Part shown: piece by piece, positions 46,804 through 60,845 of the stretch
Position numbering within the stretch: position 1 is the first letter of the stretch
How the letters are laid out: each line of letters opens with the position of its first letter
Assembly (NCBI RefSeq): GCF_029867415.1
Contig: NC_081185.1
Span: forward strand, 108,048,566 to 108,112,565
Direction of reading: 5' to 3'
Length of the DNA stretch: 64,000 bases
Source of the DNA: Vicia villosa
Lineage: Eukaryota > Streptophyta > Magnoliopsida > Fabales > Fabaceae
Made by a program: the position numbers and the translations under genes
Notes under the pieces: model-generated
The model's input: only the letters and a program-made list of their open reading frames with translations
Databases searched by the model: none
What the model was told of the DNA's origin: nothing

Positions 46804-47398
46804 TTTGGATGTTAGTTTTTTTTTTTTTGACAGAAAATAAATGATATTCATTCATTCAAATCGATAGAGTACATCGTTGCAATACAAATTCAAAATCGCC
46901 AAAAACAAAAAGGATGAATCTGCGAACAAATCCACAGCATCCATGTTAATAGCATAAAACGGCAAATTGCATATGCCTACAAATATTAATGTATTGACTG
47001 TATTGAGATGTCCGAAATATTCATGCTTCCGGATCTGTAGCGTTGACGACACCAAAGTCATTGATTGAATCTGCACAACATCGAAACTAATCTTTCAACC
47101 TGAAACAAATGAACACCGCACAAAAATGGAAAAACAAAATACCTGCACAAAGACGAGAAATCAAAATACACCACAGAAATATGGGAAATCAAAACAAACG
47201 ATGACCCACGAAATCACAAAAAAGACAAAAAGAAAAGGTGTGAAAATCACTTAGTTAAGTAATAGATAAACAAAAACGATTTGGAGGGGGTGATTTTGGA
47301 TCAAAATTGATCCTAAATCACCCCTCTTTGAGAGAGAGGAAGGAAAAAGAAGAAAAGTGACGGCTAGGGTAGAAGAGGAGGATTTGGATGTTAGTTTT
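46804..47398 (-). mobile_element. LINE-derived or SINE-like retroposon (563 bp) with 16-bp TSD
   Basis: Flanked by identical TTTGGATGTTAGTTTT at 46804-46819 and 47383-47398. The body (46820-47382) ends in a T run on the plus strand, that is a 3' poly(A) on the minus strand, preceded by TGATATTCATTCATTC. The 5' end reads CTCCTCTTCTACCCTAGCCG, like a plant LINE 5' UTR, and includes a hairpin (GGTGATTTTGGATC/GATCCTAAATCACC). No RNA-polymerase-III boxes or coding domain seen, so an internally deleted LINE is favoured over a SINE. Confidence 0.8.
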
Positions 47399-47999
47399 AA
47401 AACCAAAACATTTACTAATTTAAACCATACTTGTGTGCATATGTAAAAAAAAAGCTTCGACAAGAATTTATGGTTTTACAAATTTTTTAGCTGATCCAAT
47501 GTTTAATAGATTTAATAGTTGGTTTCTCATCCACCATTCTTTGAAGTTTTATCATTTTTAGTTACTTGATTACCTAAGTTATTCATTGGTTTATAAATTG
47601 GATATATTTTGGCTATTATTTCATGTTCTTTATACATATTTTTAATATTTCATGTTCCATATATTACTTGACCTTATACCTTATAATTCTTTCTTCCTTT
47701 TTTTTTTCTCCTTGTCTTACTTCTCTTTTCCTCCAATATTTATGATATTGTCCTTTTATCACTTGAAGGTATATTTGGTGAGAAAGATAATGAAATACAT
47801 GAATTTAGTATTCCTGGAATTTTCAAACTGCCTATTTTCGATAACCATTTGTATATTCAATTTTTTTACCAAAGATTAAACTTCTTATTTTCTTTTTAAG
47901 CACTACATAATTCTCTAATATTATTATAAATTTATGTGCCTGTATGTATAATGTCTACAGCAGTCATATGATCTAGATGGTTTTGATAATAACAACATT
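47399..47999. other. Intergenic, nothing recognised
   Basis: AT-rich with pyrimidine runs near 47690-47740; no gene. Confidence 0.4.
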
Positions 48000-49270
48000 A
48001 TAAAGTGAAGTCTTCATTTGCAGTTATAATCAAGTTTTTATGCTTGGGAGATCATAATGTCAAATCTAATCTCTTAAGGTCAACACATAATGTCAAGTGG
48101 CGTTCAGTGTAAATCCATGATGATCTCTAGTCAAGCAATATCTATGCATATGGTATGTATCAAGAAGCCTTATAAAACCTCATCAAATAGAAGAAGTTAA
48201 GTCCCAAATGAAGTGTTGAATCATTATTGCATATAGCAATGGAACTTAAAGCTTCAAAGATTGTGAAAGAGATGAAGTTTGAAAGTTCACCTAGTTTGTG
48301 TCTCAGTGATCACACTCTTGTAAAAGATATTAGAATAATTCTTAGATTACTAAGGCAATATACTCACTCACCTAAACTGTTTTTAACCTCTCTATTGGAT
48401 AAAACTCCTTAAGACCCTTAGCCAATCTATTAGAGCAAGGCATAAAGCTTTCTAATCGATTAAAAACACGCATCATCGATTATAACACCAATAGTTGTAG
48501 ATTTTTCTTTTTAGGGATTAGACTTGACGGTTTTAAGAAGCACATAATCGATTAGACCTAATGTATAATCAGTTATGAACATTAAAAGTCCATGGATAGT
48601 TTTTCTTTTTTTAGTCAGATTTCTCATTAATTAATATAGGGTTCTCCTCACTTTCAAATCACACTAGAAAAAATATTTTAACATACTTTCTCAACTTTTA
48701 ATCTTTTTCTTCTCATTTATTTCATTTCACTAAATTTCCTTAGTGCTTTAAGAGTGAAAAATATCAGTAAGGATTTTCTTATGTTGGGGTAATATTGTAA
48801 TTGGTGCAAGAGGATTTTATCTCTTGTGGAATATATCTTGTGAGAAGTTGTTGTTGTTGTTTGGTTCATGATATTGTCCGTAAAAATATCTATTTTATTC
48901 ATGAGTTTCGTCTGACATAAAGCTCTCATTTGGTTTGTGAGATTATCCATTAAAATCTTTGCTTGGTTTGTGAGTTGCACCTAATGTAAAAGCTATAATT
49001 TAGTTTCGAGATTATCCTGGTCTAAAGTCTCATGTTTGTTTTAGAAGGATAGCCATTGTAAAATCCAAGTTTGTTTGTAAGAAGGTTCGTGGACATAACC
49101 TGTGAAAATCTCACATCTATAGTAGAAACTCTCAGGAATAAATTCTTTTATTTATGCTATTTGATTATTTCTGTTGTACCTTCATCTCTTCTTCACTCTG
49201 ATTTATTCTATTTATTTATTTGATTGTCTGCTCTTTGTTCGAGAAGCAAAATTATTTTAAACAGATGCTT
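48000..49270 (+). mobile_element. LTR-like remnant, probably Ty1/copia
   Basis: 48855-49130 carries about six diverged ~35-bp units around TTTGGTTTGTGAGATTATCC, with GGTTCGTGGACATAACCTGT at the end, a style seen in plant copia LTRs. It also holds the TAATCGATTA array. No defined ends, PBS or coding part. Confidence 0.4.
48452..48577. repeat. TAATCGATTA palindrome array
   Basis: Four copies or near-copies (TAATCGATTA, ATCGATTATA, TAATCGATTA, TAATCAGTTA) in 125 bp. Confidence 0.7.
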
Positions 49271-49792
49271 TTATCAAATATTTTTTAATTGGACATCGTT
49301 TTTCAAAGCCACGCAATTCACTCTATACCTCCTTCTTGTGTTTGGAGTCATTTGTCCAACAATTATAAAGATAATCTTCATTGGGAAAAACTACACCCAG
49401 TAAACATATTGATACACTACCAAATCACAACCTATTTTTCTATCAAAATTCTACACCTCTTCTCAAACACTAGGTGTTTAATCTTTAAGTAAGATCGATA
49501 ATTCATCTTTTATTCAAATCATATGTATTATACTTTTTTAAACAATTGGATTAAAAGAAATCAAGTGTTACAATATTTAAGACGTGTTTTGGGATTTCTT
49601 CTATCCATATCTGATTTAGATTGTCTAAAGAATAGTAATTAGGGGTGTTCAGATTCAAAATGATCCAAATTAAATCCGCAACAATCTTAAAAAATTAAAA
49701 ACCTCAAAACATTTAATATTATTGTATGTGTTTGATGTTAGAATGTAAACCATTCAGGCGAAATTTTGGATTGAATTTTAAAAGGTATTTAG
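49271..49792. other. Intergenic with dispersed repeat copy 2
   Basis: 49545-49745 is the partner of 46620-46803 and includes TAGGGGTGTTCAGATTC, a hAT-like end. Nothing else recognised. Confidence 0.45.
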
Positions 49793-50013
49793 TGTTAGAA
49801 AAATGTGTACATAAATTTAGGCTCCTCATTAAGCATTTATAGTACGGTTCTTGTTGAGTATGACTCATATTTTAGAGATGATTATGAGTTGTTGAGATAA
49901 TTATGGATTATTGAGAGTATAACTCAAATTGTTGAGATGATTATGAATAAAGATAATTGTTTATCTTTATTTTCGTTTATCTTTAATCTTTTATATTAGT
50001 TGTTATTCTAACA
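49793..50013 (+). repeat. 5' LTR (221 bp) of decayed copia element
   Basis: TGTTAGAA...TTCTAACA, 8-bp inverted ends, followed two bases later by the PBS. No 3' LTR was found downstream. Confidence 0.75.
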
Positions 50014-50015
50014 AT

Positions 50016-50025
50016 TGGTATCAGA
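50016..50025 (+). other. Primer binding site of decayed copia element
   Basis: TGGTATCAGA, initiator tRNA-Met type. Confidence 0.75.
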
Positions 50026-51026
50026 TGGCGATTAACCCTGGTGAAAAATTCGAAGTAACAAGGTTCGACGGGATGCGTGATTTTGGATTATGGAAAATGA
50101 AGGTTAAGGATCTGTTATCCTGGAAAATTTTATAGAAGGAGATGTGTGAGAAAAACCAAATGACATGGAGGCCACCAATTGGTCTGAGATGAATCACAAG
50201 GTTGCATAATTGATTTGTCAATGTATTTCAGACGACTTGATGTATCATATCCTAGACTCGACGACTCCGAAAGAAGTTTAAGATAAATTGGAGAGTCAAT
50301 ATATGTCAAAGACACTGATGAAAAAATTGTTCGTGGAATAGTGACTATACAGTTTGGATCTGATTTACAACAACATATCAATATCTTCAACAACATAATC
50401 ACCAATGTAGTGAGGCTTAAAGTGAATATTGATGACAAAGATAAGGAAATTATCTTAATCTTCTAGTTATCATGTTCTTATGACCCCTTTGTGACTATTC
50501 TTTCTTATTAGAAAGACATTATTACTCTTGATGTGATTACTGGTACATCTTTTTCAAATTCTCAAAGGAGAAAAAGTGTTGAGGGATGAACTTAAAGTGA
50601 CAATTTGTATGTTAAAGAGGGTCAACGTCATGATAGTAACAATGGTAATGGAGGTTCTGGAATAAGAGGTCTAAATCTAGGAATAAAAAAACATTTGAGT
50701 GTTATAGTTGCAAACATATTGGGCATTGGAAGGGAGATTGTCCAAACAGAAAGAATGGCTCATTGAGTTCGGCAAATGTGGTTCAAAATGATGATTATGG
50801 TTGTGAAACAGATATATTATATGTTTCAACCAGCAAGTGCTCATATGTTTGGATTCTTGACTCTGGTTGTTCTTACCACATGATGTTGCACCCGAAATGA
50901 TTCGTTACATTCAATATAGTTAATTTTGGATCTATTTTCCTAGGCGGTGATGCAGCATGTACTATCATTAAAATAGGACAAATTAAAATTGCTATGGACA
51001 ATCGTGACGTGCAAACATTGAATGAA

Positions 51027-51104
<78 letters not shown>

Positions 51105-53920
51105 CAAGATTAAGTAAAATCTTGATTTCACTTAGTACTCTACATGAAAATGGTTTCTCCTATAGGTTTGATGGAGATAGAGACATTATGAAGGTTAGCA
51201 AGGGTGCATTGAATGTGATGAGAGAAAGGAAGACTGTAGGTAACATCTACAAAATGTTTGGGAACATTGTTGTAGGTGATGTTGCATCATTTGAGTCTAA
51301 TAATGATGTAACCAAACTCTGGCATATGCGTCAGGGTCATCTCAATGAGCGTGGGATGATGGAACTTCATAAGATAAATATATTAAAGGGTGTTTGTGGT
51401 TGAGTTGGGTTGTGTCAATATTGTATACTTAAGAAACAATGTCGTATTATGTTCAAGATCGGGAAGCAAAAAACAAATAGAATTTTAGATTATGTACATT
51501 CTAACGTGTGGGGACCTATGAAAAGAGGTTTTCATGGGTGGTGCTAGGTATTTTGTGACTTTCTTAGATGATTCTTCTCGCAAGATTTGGGTGTATTTCT
51601 TGAATCAGAAATCGAAAGTATTTTCCAAATTCAAGTTGTGGAAGGCAGAGGTAGAGAATCAAGTAGGCGAAAAAATCAAGTATTTGTTGTCATATAATGG
51701 GATAAAGTACACTTACTTGAAATTCAAGAGGTTTAGTGAAGAACACATTATTCAAAGACATTTTTTAGTTCGCAAGACAACGTAATAAAATGATATGACA
51801 TAGAGAATGAATATGTCTTTAACTGAAAGGGAAAGATGTTTTTTTGTTAGAGGGGAGGTTATAGAGGAGGTATGGACATGTAATCCTATTGATCTTGACA
51901 ATTTAACGATTTTTTTGTGTCTCGCTTATATGTATATATCTATTGAAAATCGATCCAAATTTGATCCAAAGTTGAAGAAATGTGTCTTTGTCGGTTATGC
52001 AAAAGGTGTGAAGGGATTCAAATTATGGGATACGATTAAAAAGAAGATGGTAATCAGAATAGATAATGTGTTTGATGAGAAGTTAATGTTGAAGCAGGCA
52101 ATTGCAACAAATGTATCAGCATCTAAAGAAGAAACTTCCAGCGAACAGGTGATTCAGGTGGATGTCGATCTGCAACCAGTGAACAATTTTTAGGTAGTTC
52201 TTAAACTACACGAGGAGCCAGCTGTAATACTGGAATTGACCATGAATCTAAAGTTTCAAATGGACTACATGATTATATTCTTGTACATGGCAGGGAGTAC
52301 CATTTAACCAAGCCATCTAAAAGATATAAGTATGAAGACTCGGCAGCCTATGCACTTCTTATAACTAGTTCTGAAGACTCTTCTACTTTTCGAGAGGTTG
52401 TAGCTAGCAAGGAGAAATATAAGTGAATGGGTGCAATGGTGGATGAGATGAAGTCCTTGAAGAAAAATCAGACACGGGAACTTGTTCAGCTTCCTAAGGG
52501 AAAAAGGTTAATCGGTTGTAAGTGTGTGTTCAAAAGAAAACCAGTAGTAACACAAAAACAATGGGAGACGTTTAAGGATTATCTTGTAGCAAAGGAATGC
52601 TCACAACATAAGGCAATTGATTATAATTATATCTTTTTTTCCGTCATTAGACATACTTTTATTAGGGAACTATTATCCTTGGTAGCAATCAGATACATGC
52701 TTTTAGAGTAGATGGATGTGAAGACATCATTTCTTCACGGTAATCTAGATAAGAAAATTTACATTGAGCAGACAGAGGGGTTAATTGTCATTGGACATGG
52801 AAAACTAGTTTGTAAATTTAAGAGGTCTTTGTATGGTTTAAAGCAGTCTCAAAGGTAATGTTATATGCACTTTAATTCATACATGCTTAAGATTGACTAT
52901 AAAATGTGCGAGTATGATTGTTGTGTTTATGTTATGAGCCTTGTTGATGGCTCTTTTATTTTTCAGTTGTTGTATGTTGATGATATGTAAATTGGTTTTA
53001 ATCATTTACATGATGTAAATGAAATGAAAATCATGAAAGTCTTAGGCGCCGCTAAGAAGATTCTTGGTATGGAAATTTATAGGGATGGGAGTGCTAGAAA
53101 ATTATGGCTCTCTCAAAAAAACTGTGTTAAAAAGGTGTTAGACAAGTTTAGCATGAGTAATTCAAAAGTTGTGAGTACTGCATTGGCGTTGGATCAATGT
53201 CCAAAGATAGATGTAGAAGATGATTATATGTCAAAGGTCTCTTATGTTAGTGTTGTTGGTTGTTTAATGTATGTTATGGTATGCAATAGACCATATTTGA
53301 CACAAATTGTAAGTCAAGTCTGTAAGTTTATGCCCAAACCAAAAAAGCCTCATTGGGAAGTAGTCAAGTGGATTTTTCAGGTACTTGAAGGGTACTTTAA
53401 GTTATGGTATCATGTTTAGCAGTGAACAGGGTGATACTTCAGCTGTATGATATGTTGATTTTGACTATGCTAATAATATGGATGATATGAGATCTACAAT
53501 AGGGTATGTCTTTACTTTAGCAAGACGACCTATTTGTTTGAAATCATTGGTTTAATTTATAGGGGCCATGTCGACAACTAAGGCATAGTACATGGCCGCA
53601 AGCAAAGCTGTCAAATAAGCCTTATGGCTTACGGGATTGATTAGAGAACTAGGTATTGAGCAAGGTGGAGTTTGGTTGCATTGTGATAGTCAGACTGTCA
53701 TTTATTTGGCCAATAATCAGGTATATCATACTCGAACCAAGTATATTGGTACGAGGCTTTACAAGATCGGAAAGTGACTTGCATATGGATAAATATTACT
53801 TGAAAATGTCCATACTATGTTCATACTTCAGAGAATGCATCTGATATATTGACCAGGCCAATTATCAATGACACGTTTAGGCATTATTTGAATTTGTTAC
53901 ATGTTTCTCATTGTTAAGCA
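50025..53920 (+). pseudogene. Degenerate Ty1/copia gag-pol
   Basis: Gag starts MAINPGEKFEVTRFDG...FGLWKMKVKDLL. The zinc knuckle CYSCKHIGHWKGDC lies at about 50700. The protease (WILDSGCSYHM) is at about 50850, integrase finger and core at 51300-51780, RT at 52430-52990 (MDVKTSFLHG, SLYGLKQS, LLYVDDM) and RNase H at 53430-53900. Many stops and shifts; the integrase second Asp is lost (SYNG where the family has SDNG). An (AT)n run interrupts the protease-integrase region. Retrofit/Tork-like organisation; lineage uncertain. The 3' LTR is missing. Confidence 0.85.
51028..51102. repeat. (AT)n microsatellite inside copia pol
   Basis: About 75 bp of TA repeats between LNEV and YSKIK/IPRLSK, the place where related proteins read V-x-Y-V-P-x-L. 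Confidence 0.9.
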
Positions 53921-54984
53921 AGGGGTGTATCTCCCTAGTTTCTAAGATGAATCGTCATGCAAGAAGTAATTGAGAATTTTTAAAGAATTTAAAATTCTAA
54001 ACAATTCAATTTTATAATTTTTTTATGATAAATTTAATTGGTGTGTAAGAAGTATTTTATGATTTTTTACATTATAAATTTAAAATTTTAATTAAGAATT
54101 TTTAAGGAATTTAAAATTCTAAATAATTCAATTTATGAATTTCAACAAGGCGCCAATATTTATCATAAATTGTCTTCAATTTTACAATTTTTTTTATCAA
54201 CTATTAATTATTTTATTAGAATTTTCCTTAAATAAATATAAAAAATTGAATCACACCAAAAGTATTGGACTACATACAATATTTACTTTTTTTTACAATA
54301 ACAATCAAACTTTATCCTATCAAATAGGGTCGGTTCCATTATTTTATTTTTAATAATTTAAAAATGTTATTGTAAAATTATTATACTCATTAATCACTTG
54401 TATTTAGTTTTTCTTTTAGTCAACAAAAATGTTTTATGTTTCTTAAACATCACCTATTAAAATAAAATAGTATTGAATTTATTTTTAATATAAATCAATA
54501 AAAAATATTAAAAAAACATGCTATACTCTCCAATAACTCTCATCAGCTGATATTTCATCTGTTAATTGTTCTCTCACAATCTCAACAAAAACATTAATAT
54601 CATTTTTCTACCATAACTTAAATGCTAATTAGTTTATTCTAGCTGTAATATTTTGTAAATAAGAAAAAGACAAAAGTGTGAGTCATTTTTAGCCACACCA
54701 TCACACGTTTCTCTCATATACATCATCATATTCATCTCTACTCTAAATTCAATCAAAGCTTCTTTCCCAATACATTACTTGCATTCATCACATGATATAC
54801 TCTTATTATTCTTTCCTCTTAACTATGTTTGGAGACAACATCATCAGTTATGTTAAAAATATTCACGAGAACAACAAGGACAAAAGAGGAAAAAACTTAA
54901 TCATTTAAGCCAACTTATATATAATACTTATCTTATGTATTTCTTCACGCAAGAACCTAAGATTTGGAGGTTAAGCATTTTCTC
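53921..54984. other. AT-rich upstream region of LBD gene 2
   Basis: Contains a ~47-bp direct duplication (53968-54016 and 54092-54138, GAATTTTTAA(A/G)GAATTT core). No gene; the right part is presumably the LBD promoter. Confidence 0.5.
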
Positions 54985-54994
54985 TTATATATAT
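54985..54994 (+). promoter_or_regulatory. TATA box of LBD gene 2
   Basis: TTATATATATAGCCC, about 120 bp before ATG 55113, with an A/C/T-rich leader between. Confidence 0.6.
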
Positions 54995-55112
54995 AGCCCT
55001 ACCAAATATTCCTACAAACATACTCTATCATTCCTTTCTTTCATCAAACCCTAGCTTTTTTGTGACCTAATTATTACATCCAAAAAAAGTACTATAAACC
55101 CTAGCTTTAGAG

Positions 55113-57513
55113 ATGAGTCTAACCTCTACCGGCAGCGGCGGTGGTGGCGGAAGCCCTTGTGGAGCATGCAAGTTTTTGAGGAGGAAGTGTGTGCAAGATT
55201 GTGTTTTTGCTCCGTATTTCGATTCGGAGCATGGTGCATCACACTTTGCAGCTGTGCACAAAGTGTTTGGGGCTAGCAATGTATCAAAACTCCTCCTTGG
55301 TATTCCAGTTAATAGGAGGTTTGATGCTACAATCTCTCTTTGCTATGAAGCTCAATCAAGGTTGAGAGATCCTGTCTATGGATGTGTTGGTCACATCTTT
55401 GCCCTCCAGCAACAGGTAACTCATAATCATTAGAATTGTCGTTTATTTTATTTTATTTAGTAGCACAGATCGAACTCTGAACCTCTGGTAAAATACTTAT
55501 TCAGTATTTAAACTCGAACTTATTCAGTATTCAAACTCGAACTTATTCAGTATTCAAACTCGAACTCAGATGAAAATTATGGTTAATTAACATGTATTTT
55601 TTTCAAATGATATAGATTTTGATGGATCATGATGTTAAATGTTTGTTTGCTTCTTAATTTAGATGTCTTAATTATTCTTTTCCCTAAACTACTTTAGGTA
55701 GGGTTTGGGAAGCAATGGAAAGGGAACAGTTTGTATACATTTTAGTGAGATGTTTGAATTGATTAAGAAATGATGTGGTCGGTTGTTACGTAGTAAAATG
55801 GTAGTCTATACAAAGTCCTTGGTTCATGCAGTTTTTAGGGAGATGGTCGGTAGTTTCCATATGGTTCATTTAAATTCACATTAATTTTTTCATGTCATTT
55901 TGTGAAATTATAAAATTACTTTGATATTTTATTTTAAAAAAAATTAATATTCAACCTTGACACCGACTAATAATTTCTCTCAAACTTTCATGCCTCACAA
56001 ATAGTTTTTTTTTTCAAATTTTTATAGGTTTTTTTTATTAAATCTATAAATGTTGGATTAATATAACGGCTATAATCGATATCATATATATTAATTTGAA
56101 CAGCATAAAGGTTTTTTAATAATAAAATATTATTTTGGTGTGTTACATCATATATGAGAAAAAAATTATAAATTTAATCAAAATTATACAATTAAGATAT
56201 CTCAAAAATGAATTTTATAAGATTGAATTATTAATTTTATGTATTTAAAAGTATAAACATGGAAGAGAGAAATTCAAGATATAATATTTTGTGAATTAAA
56301 CAATTTAAGAATGAAATTTTTTTTAGAGTGAAAAATGTCTGAGTATCATAAATCATAAATTGAATCAGTATATATGACTTAAAATTATAACATGAGGTCT
56401 TTAAAATTGTATTGTTAGAAATATTCTGAGTGAGTAGATTATTGTAACGGCATGTATTTTTTTTCTCTCTTTTAAATGAGAGTGTTAAAGCATGAAGAGA
56501 AATATTTATTTGTTTTATGGACTTACTCCTATGTTATCCAAATTATTTAATAAATTTATATCAGACAAAAACAAATTTTAAAAGGCTATAATGCTATAAA
56601 TAAAATATATAATATGCATATATTAGTATAATTGATTGACTATGAGTACTCTATTTCAAAATTACAACTGTAATTTGATAATCCCTATGCTTAGATAGGT
56701 CAAGGTCAAAATCAGAAATATTAATTAACAATGCTAATCTTCAAATTATTTCATGAAGATTGCTGATCTTAGATATTTTTTTCCTTAGTTTAATCATGTT
56801 TATTTTTCCCAAGTGATGTTGTTTGTACAAAACTCTTATTTATCTCTTCAAGAAGTTTGTTTAAAGTCAAGCTTTCATATCCTATGATAAAGCAATATAA
56901 CGGTACCATAGAAATATTTTAAAAGTTAATATTACAAATTTTATTATATTTATTTTTACGAAAACAAAAGTGTTTAAACAAATTTAATGAAGATTCATAT
57001 TTTTATTAATTAATTTTAAATGAAAATATTTCAAAAACTAACACAAGTGAGCATGAATTTTGAAGAATCAATTAAAAATTTATTCTAAGAAATATTTTAT
57101 TTCTTGATCATGATTTTTTTTTCTCTTTGATTGTTCCCTAGGTGATGACTTTACAAGCTGAGCTCTCCTACTTACAAAGCCAGCTTAACTCAACAGAACC
57201 ACCACAGGCGCCTGCAGCACCACCAATGGTCTTCTCCGTTGCCGACCTACCACCATCCACCGCCACAACCATGCCGGCCACCTATGACATGTCTACACTT
57301 TTTGATCCAATGGGCCAGCCTGCATTGTCCATGCAACAAGAGAGGCTCAATATTGACCCGCGTCAATATGGAGCTGCTCATGGCCCAATATCAACCACTG
57401 GTTCTGGGCTTCAATTAGTGGCATGTGACCTTTCTCATAGACAAGTTGGTTCTTCATCAGGATCATCCTCCAAAGTTTCATCATCTCCTTCCTTTTCCAA
57501 ATTTTATAAATGA
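55113..57513 (+). CDS. LOB-domain (LBD/ASL) transcription factor, class I, LBD18/LBD30-like
   Basis: Exon 1 is 55113-55415 (101 codons); the intron is 55416-57141 (GT...AG, phase 0, 1726 bp); exon 2 is 57142-57513 (stop TGA). The product is 224 residues. After a Gly-rich start come the C-block [15 protein letters not shown], the GAS block [34 protein letters not shown] and the coil [15 protein letters not shown]. The C-terminus is Pro/Ala-rich, then LFDP...NIDPRQYG...[11 protein letters not shown], which recalls the LBD18/30 group. Nuclear DNA-binding regulator; that group acts in xylem and lateral-root development (family knowledge). All domain residues look normal. The intron holds three copies of a 25-bp unit (about 55494-55567) and is long for the family. 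Confidence 0.94.
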
Positions 57514-58283
57514 TCAATCATGTTTTAAATTTCATTCATTTATCTTTTTTGTGGTCCTTTCATCGAACAAGGGATATATTTTTGCAAGGGATTTTAAATT
57601 AGGGATATATTTTTGCAAGGGATTTTAAATTTTCAAATTTTTTTTAATTATTATGGTAGAAATTAATTCATGTAGCTGATCTCATTTAGTGGGATAAGAT
57701 TTATTTGTTGTTTTAAACATTTATCTCATTTAATGGGATAAGATTTGGTTGTTGTAGTAATCTGCTGAAAATTATTATGAGTTAGTCATGGTTATATTAT
57801 TATATATTCTTCCCTTCCTTTCTTATTGTCAAATTTCTTTCACAATTACTTCTTGTTGATAGCATGTTTGTGCAAATTGAGTTTTCATTTGCATATGTTT
57901 CAAAGCTATGTTATCTGTAAAACCGTCTTTGAGGATTTGCAAAGCGGACTATCGTCCAGGGTCTAGAATTTATCATAGTTGAACCAAATTTAAATAAGAG
58001 TTCATAAAATGTTTGTCACTTTTAAACTGTGGCTAAACAGGTCATCTAATTGTTTTGTCATAGTTGAACTGTGACTAACCTACACAGGATTAAGGCGGTT
58101 TATGTAAGAAGTAATCATTTGTTGCTTTTGTTCAACCGCGAGACAAGAAGTACAGTGAAAAGGGAAAGAATTGCATCGCATTGTGCATATTGAAATGACT
58201 ATAATACATTGAAAACAAGAGAGCTTTCTTAGGGACATTGCTCACACAAAACTTCAAATAAATTATAATGCAGTACCTCTACA
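57514..58283. other. 3' flank of LBD gene 2 with short tandem repeats
   Basis: 57566-57630 has two ~32-bp units (GGGATATATTTTTGCAAGGG), and 57675-57750 two ~50-bp units (GGGATAAGATTT). Presumably 3' UTR and terminator DNA of the LBD gene and, at the right, of the PPR gene. Confidence 0.5.
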
Positions 58284-59792
58284 TTAGCTTCTTTGGTGAC
58301 TGGTAGTGGTGGCAAAGTCTCTTAAAACAAGTTCCACTTCTTCCACAACCCCGAGTTTCCGGAACCACGCAGCCAGGATTCTAGAAGTTTCTTCCTCAAC
58401 CATAATGCCATCCTTCTCCAAATCCATTAGAAACTCTAGTGCTGTATTTAGCTTGTTCTCCTTCTCATAAGCAACAAGTACTGAAGATATGCATTTATCA
58501 GTAGGTTCGATACCAACTCTTTTCATATTTTCAAATGCAATTCGAGCTTTTTCACTTTGCCCGGCCATACCATAGGCGTAAATAAGAAGACAGCACATCT
58601 TGTCATCTGGAATTATACCGGCCAGCTGAATCGCATCAAAAATCCTTTGTGCGCCATCCGCATTACCAATCCAGGAATAAGCTCTAAGTAATGCTTTGTA
58701 AACCTCACTGCCTGCATATATTTCTTGCGCGCCCATTTCTTCGAGCAAACTCTCTCCTTTTTCAGGCATTCCAGCTCTAATATACGCCATAATCATTGAG
58801 CCGAATGACCTTTTGTCCAAAGGTTCCCCAAGCAATTTGATCTCTTCATAATATTCCTCGGCCCGATCAAGATAGCCAGCCTTACTATACATGTGCACCA
58901 TGGTAGTTAGAATCACTTGATCACAGATGAAACCCCTTTGCTTCATTAACATGAAAATATTTTCAGCAGCTTCGAGGCGATTCTCCTTGCTATAATAATG
59001 AACTAACTTTGTATAATCACGAAGATTGGGTTCGAAGGATTCTTCTGTAAGAGCATGCTCTGCCACCTATAAAAGTGAGTAAATCAAATTTCATCCATCA
59101 TACTAGCCCATAAACAAAAACTACTATACAATCGAAATTAAAAGATGCACAAATACTACTGATATAAGGTTATGTGCTAATAGCAAGAGACTTAAGTAAT
59201 CTGCATAACCTCATAGGGACAATTCTCATTATCAACATTGTACCAAAAAAAGTAGTTCAAGATGTGAAATGAATACCTCGAGGTAAAGACGATGATCGAT
59301 TTTCTTCAACTCTTTCAAAACCGAAAGCCAGTCTGCTCTCGTAGGCATCATAATCTTCACCCAACCCCCCAAAACATCGCATAACTTTCCCTTTTCTTCC
59401 GAAAAACATATAATCTGTCTCATCACGGCCTTACACCGCTTAACCATCTTGAAGGGAAGTTTCGATATCGCCAGCTTTTGTTCTTTTGTGATACCATCTC
59501 GTATCTCATTCCACCTAAATCTTTTCTGGTTTCCTTCCACTACTTCTTCCACAATTCCCTCCGTACCAACGCCAACTGATACTGAATCAAAACGGCGTTT
59601 ATCGATATCAAAACCGCTCGGTTTTTTCCATAACGTGTTCCGTTTGTTCCGGATTCGATACAATTTGGTGGCATTATTGGTTATTGAATAATTAGGGTTG
59701 TAAATTTTGCATAACAGGTTATTGTTATTGCAATAAGTTCCCATTATGAAAGTAGGATCAATACAAAACCTATTAGTTCCTAAGATATTCAT
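58284..59792 (-). CDS. P-class pentatricopeptide repeat protein, two exons
   Basis: Exon 1 is 59277-59792 (ATG 59792); the intron is 59067-59276 (GTATTC...TATAG, phase 0); exon 2 is 58284-59066 (stop TAA). The product is about 432 residues. The N-terminus is Asn/Ser/Tyr-rich with basic residues and few acids, like an organelle-targeting peptide. A conserved pre-repeat block follows (FRWNEIRDGITKEQKLAISKLP, RQIICFSEEKGKLCDVLGGW, DWLSVLKELKKIDHRLYLEV). Then come about seven PPR-like 35-residue motifs to the end. Such proteins bind RNA in plastids or mitochondria. It resembles Arabidopsis At1g01970-type PPR proteins (recognised by memory, unverified). No E/DYW tail. The reading frame could extend 11 codons upstream but without an ATG. 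Confidence 0.88.

Positions 59793-60845
<1,053 letters not shown>

Noticed and set aside
55067..55279. Minus-strand frame opposite LBD exon 1
   Set aside because: A shadow of the LBD exon.
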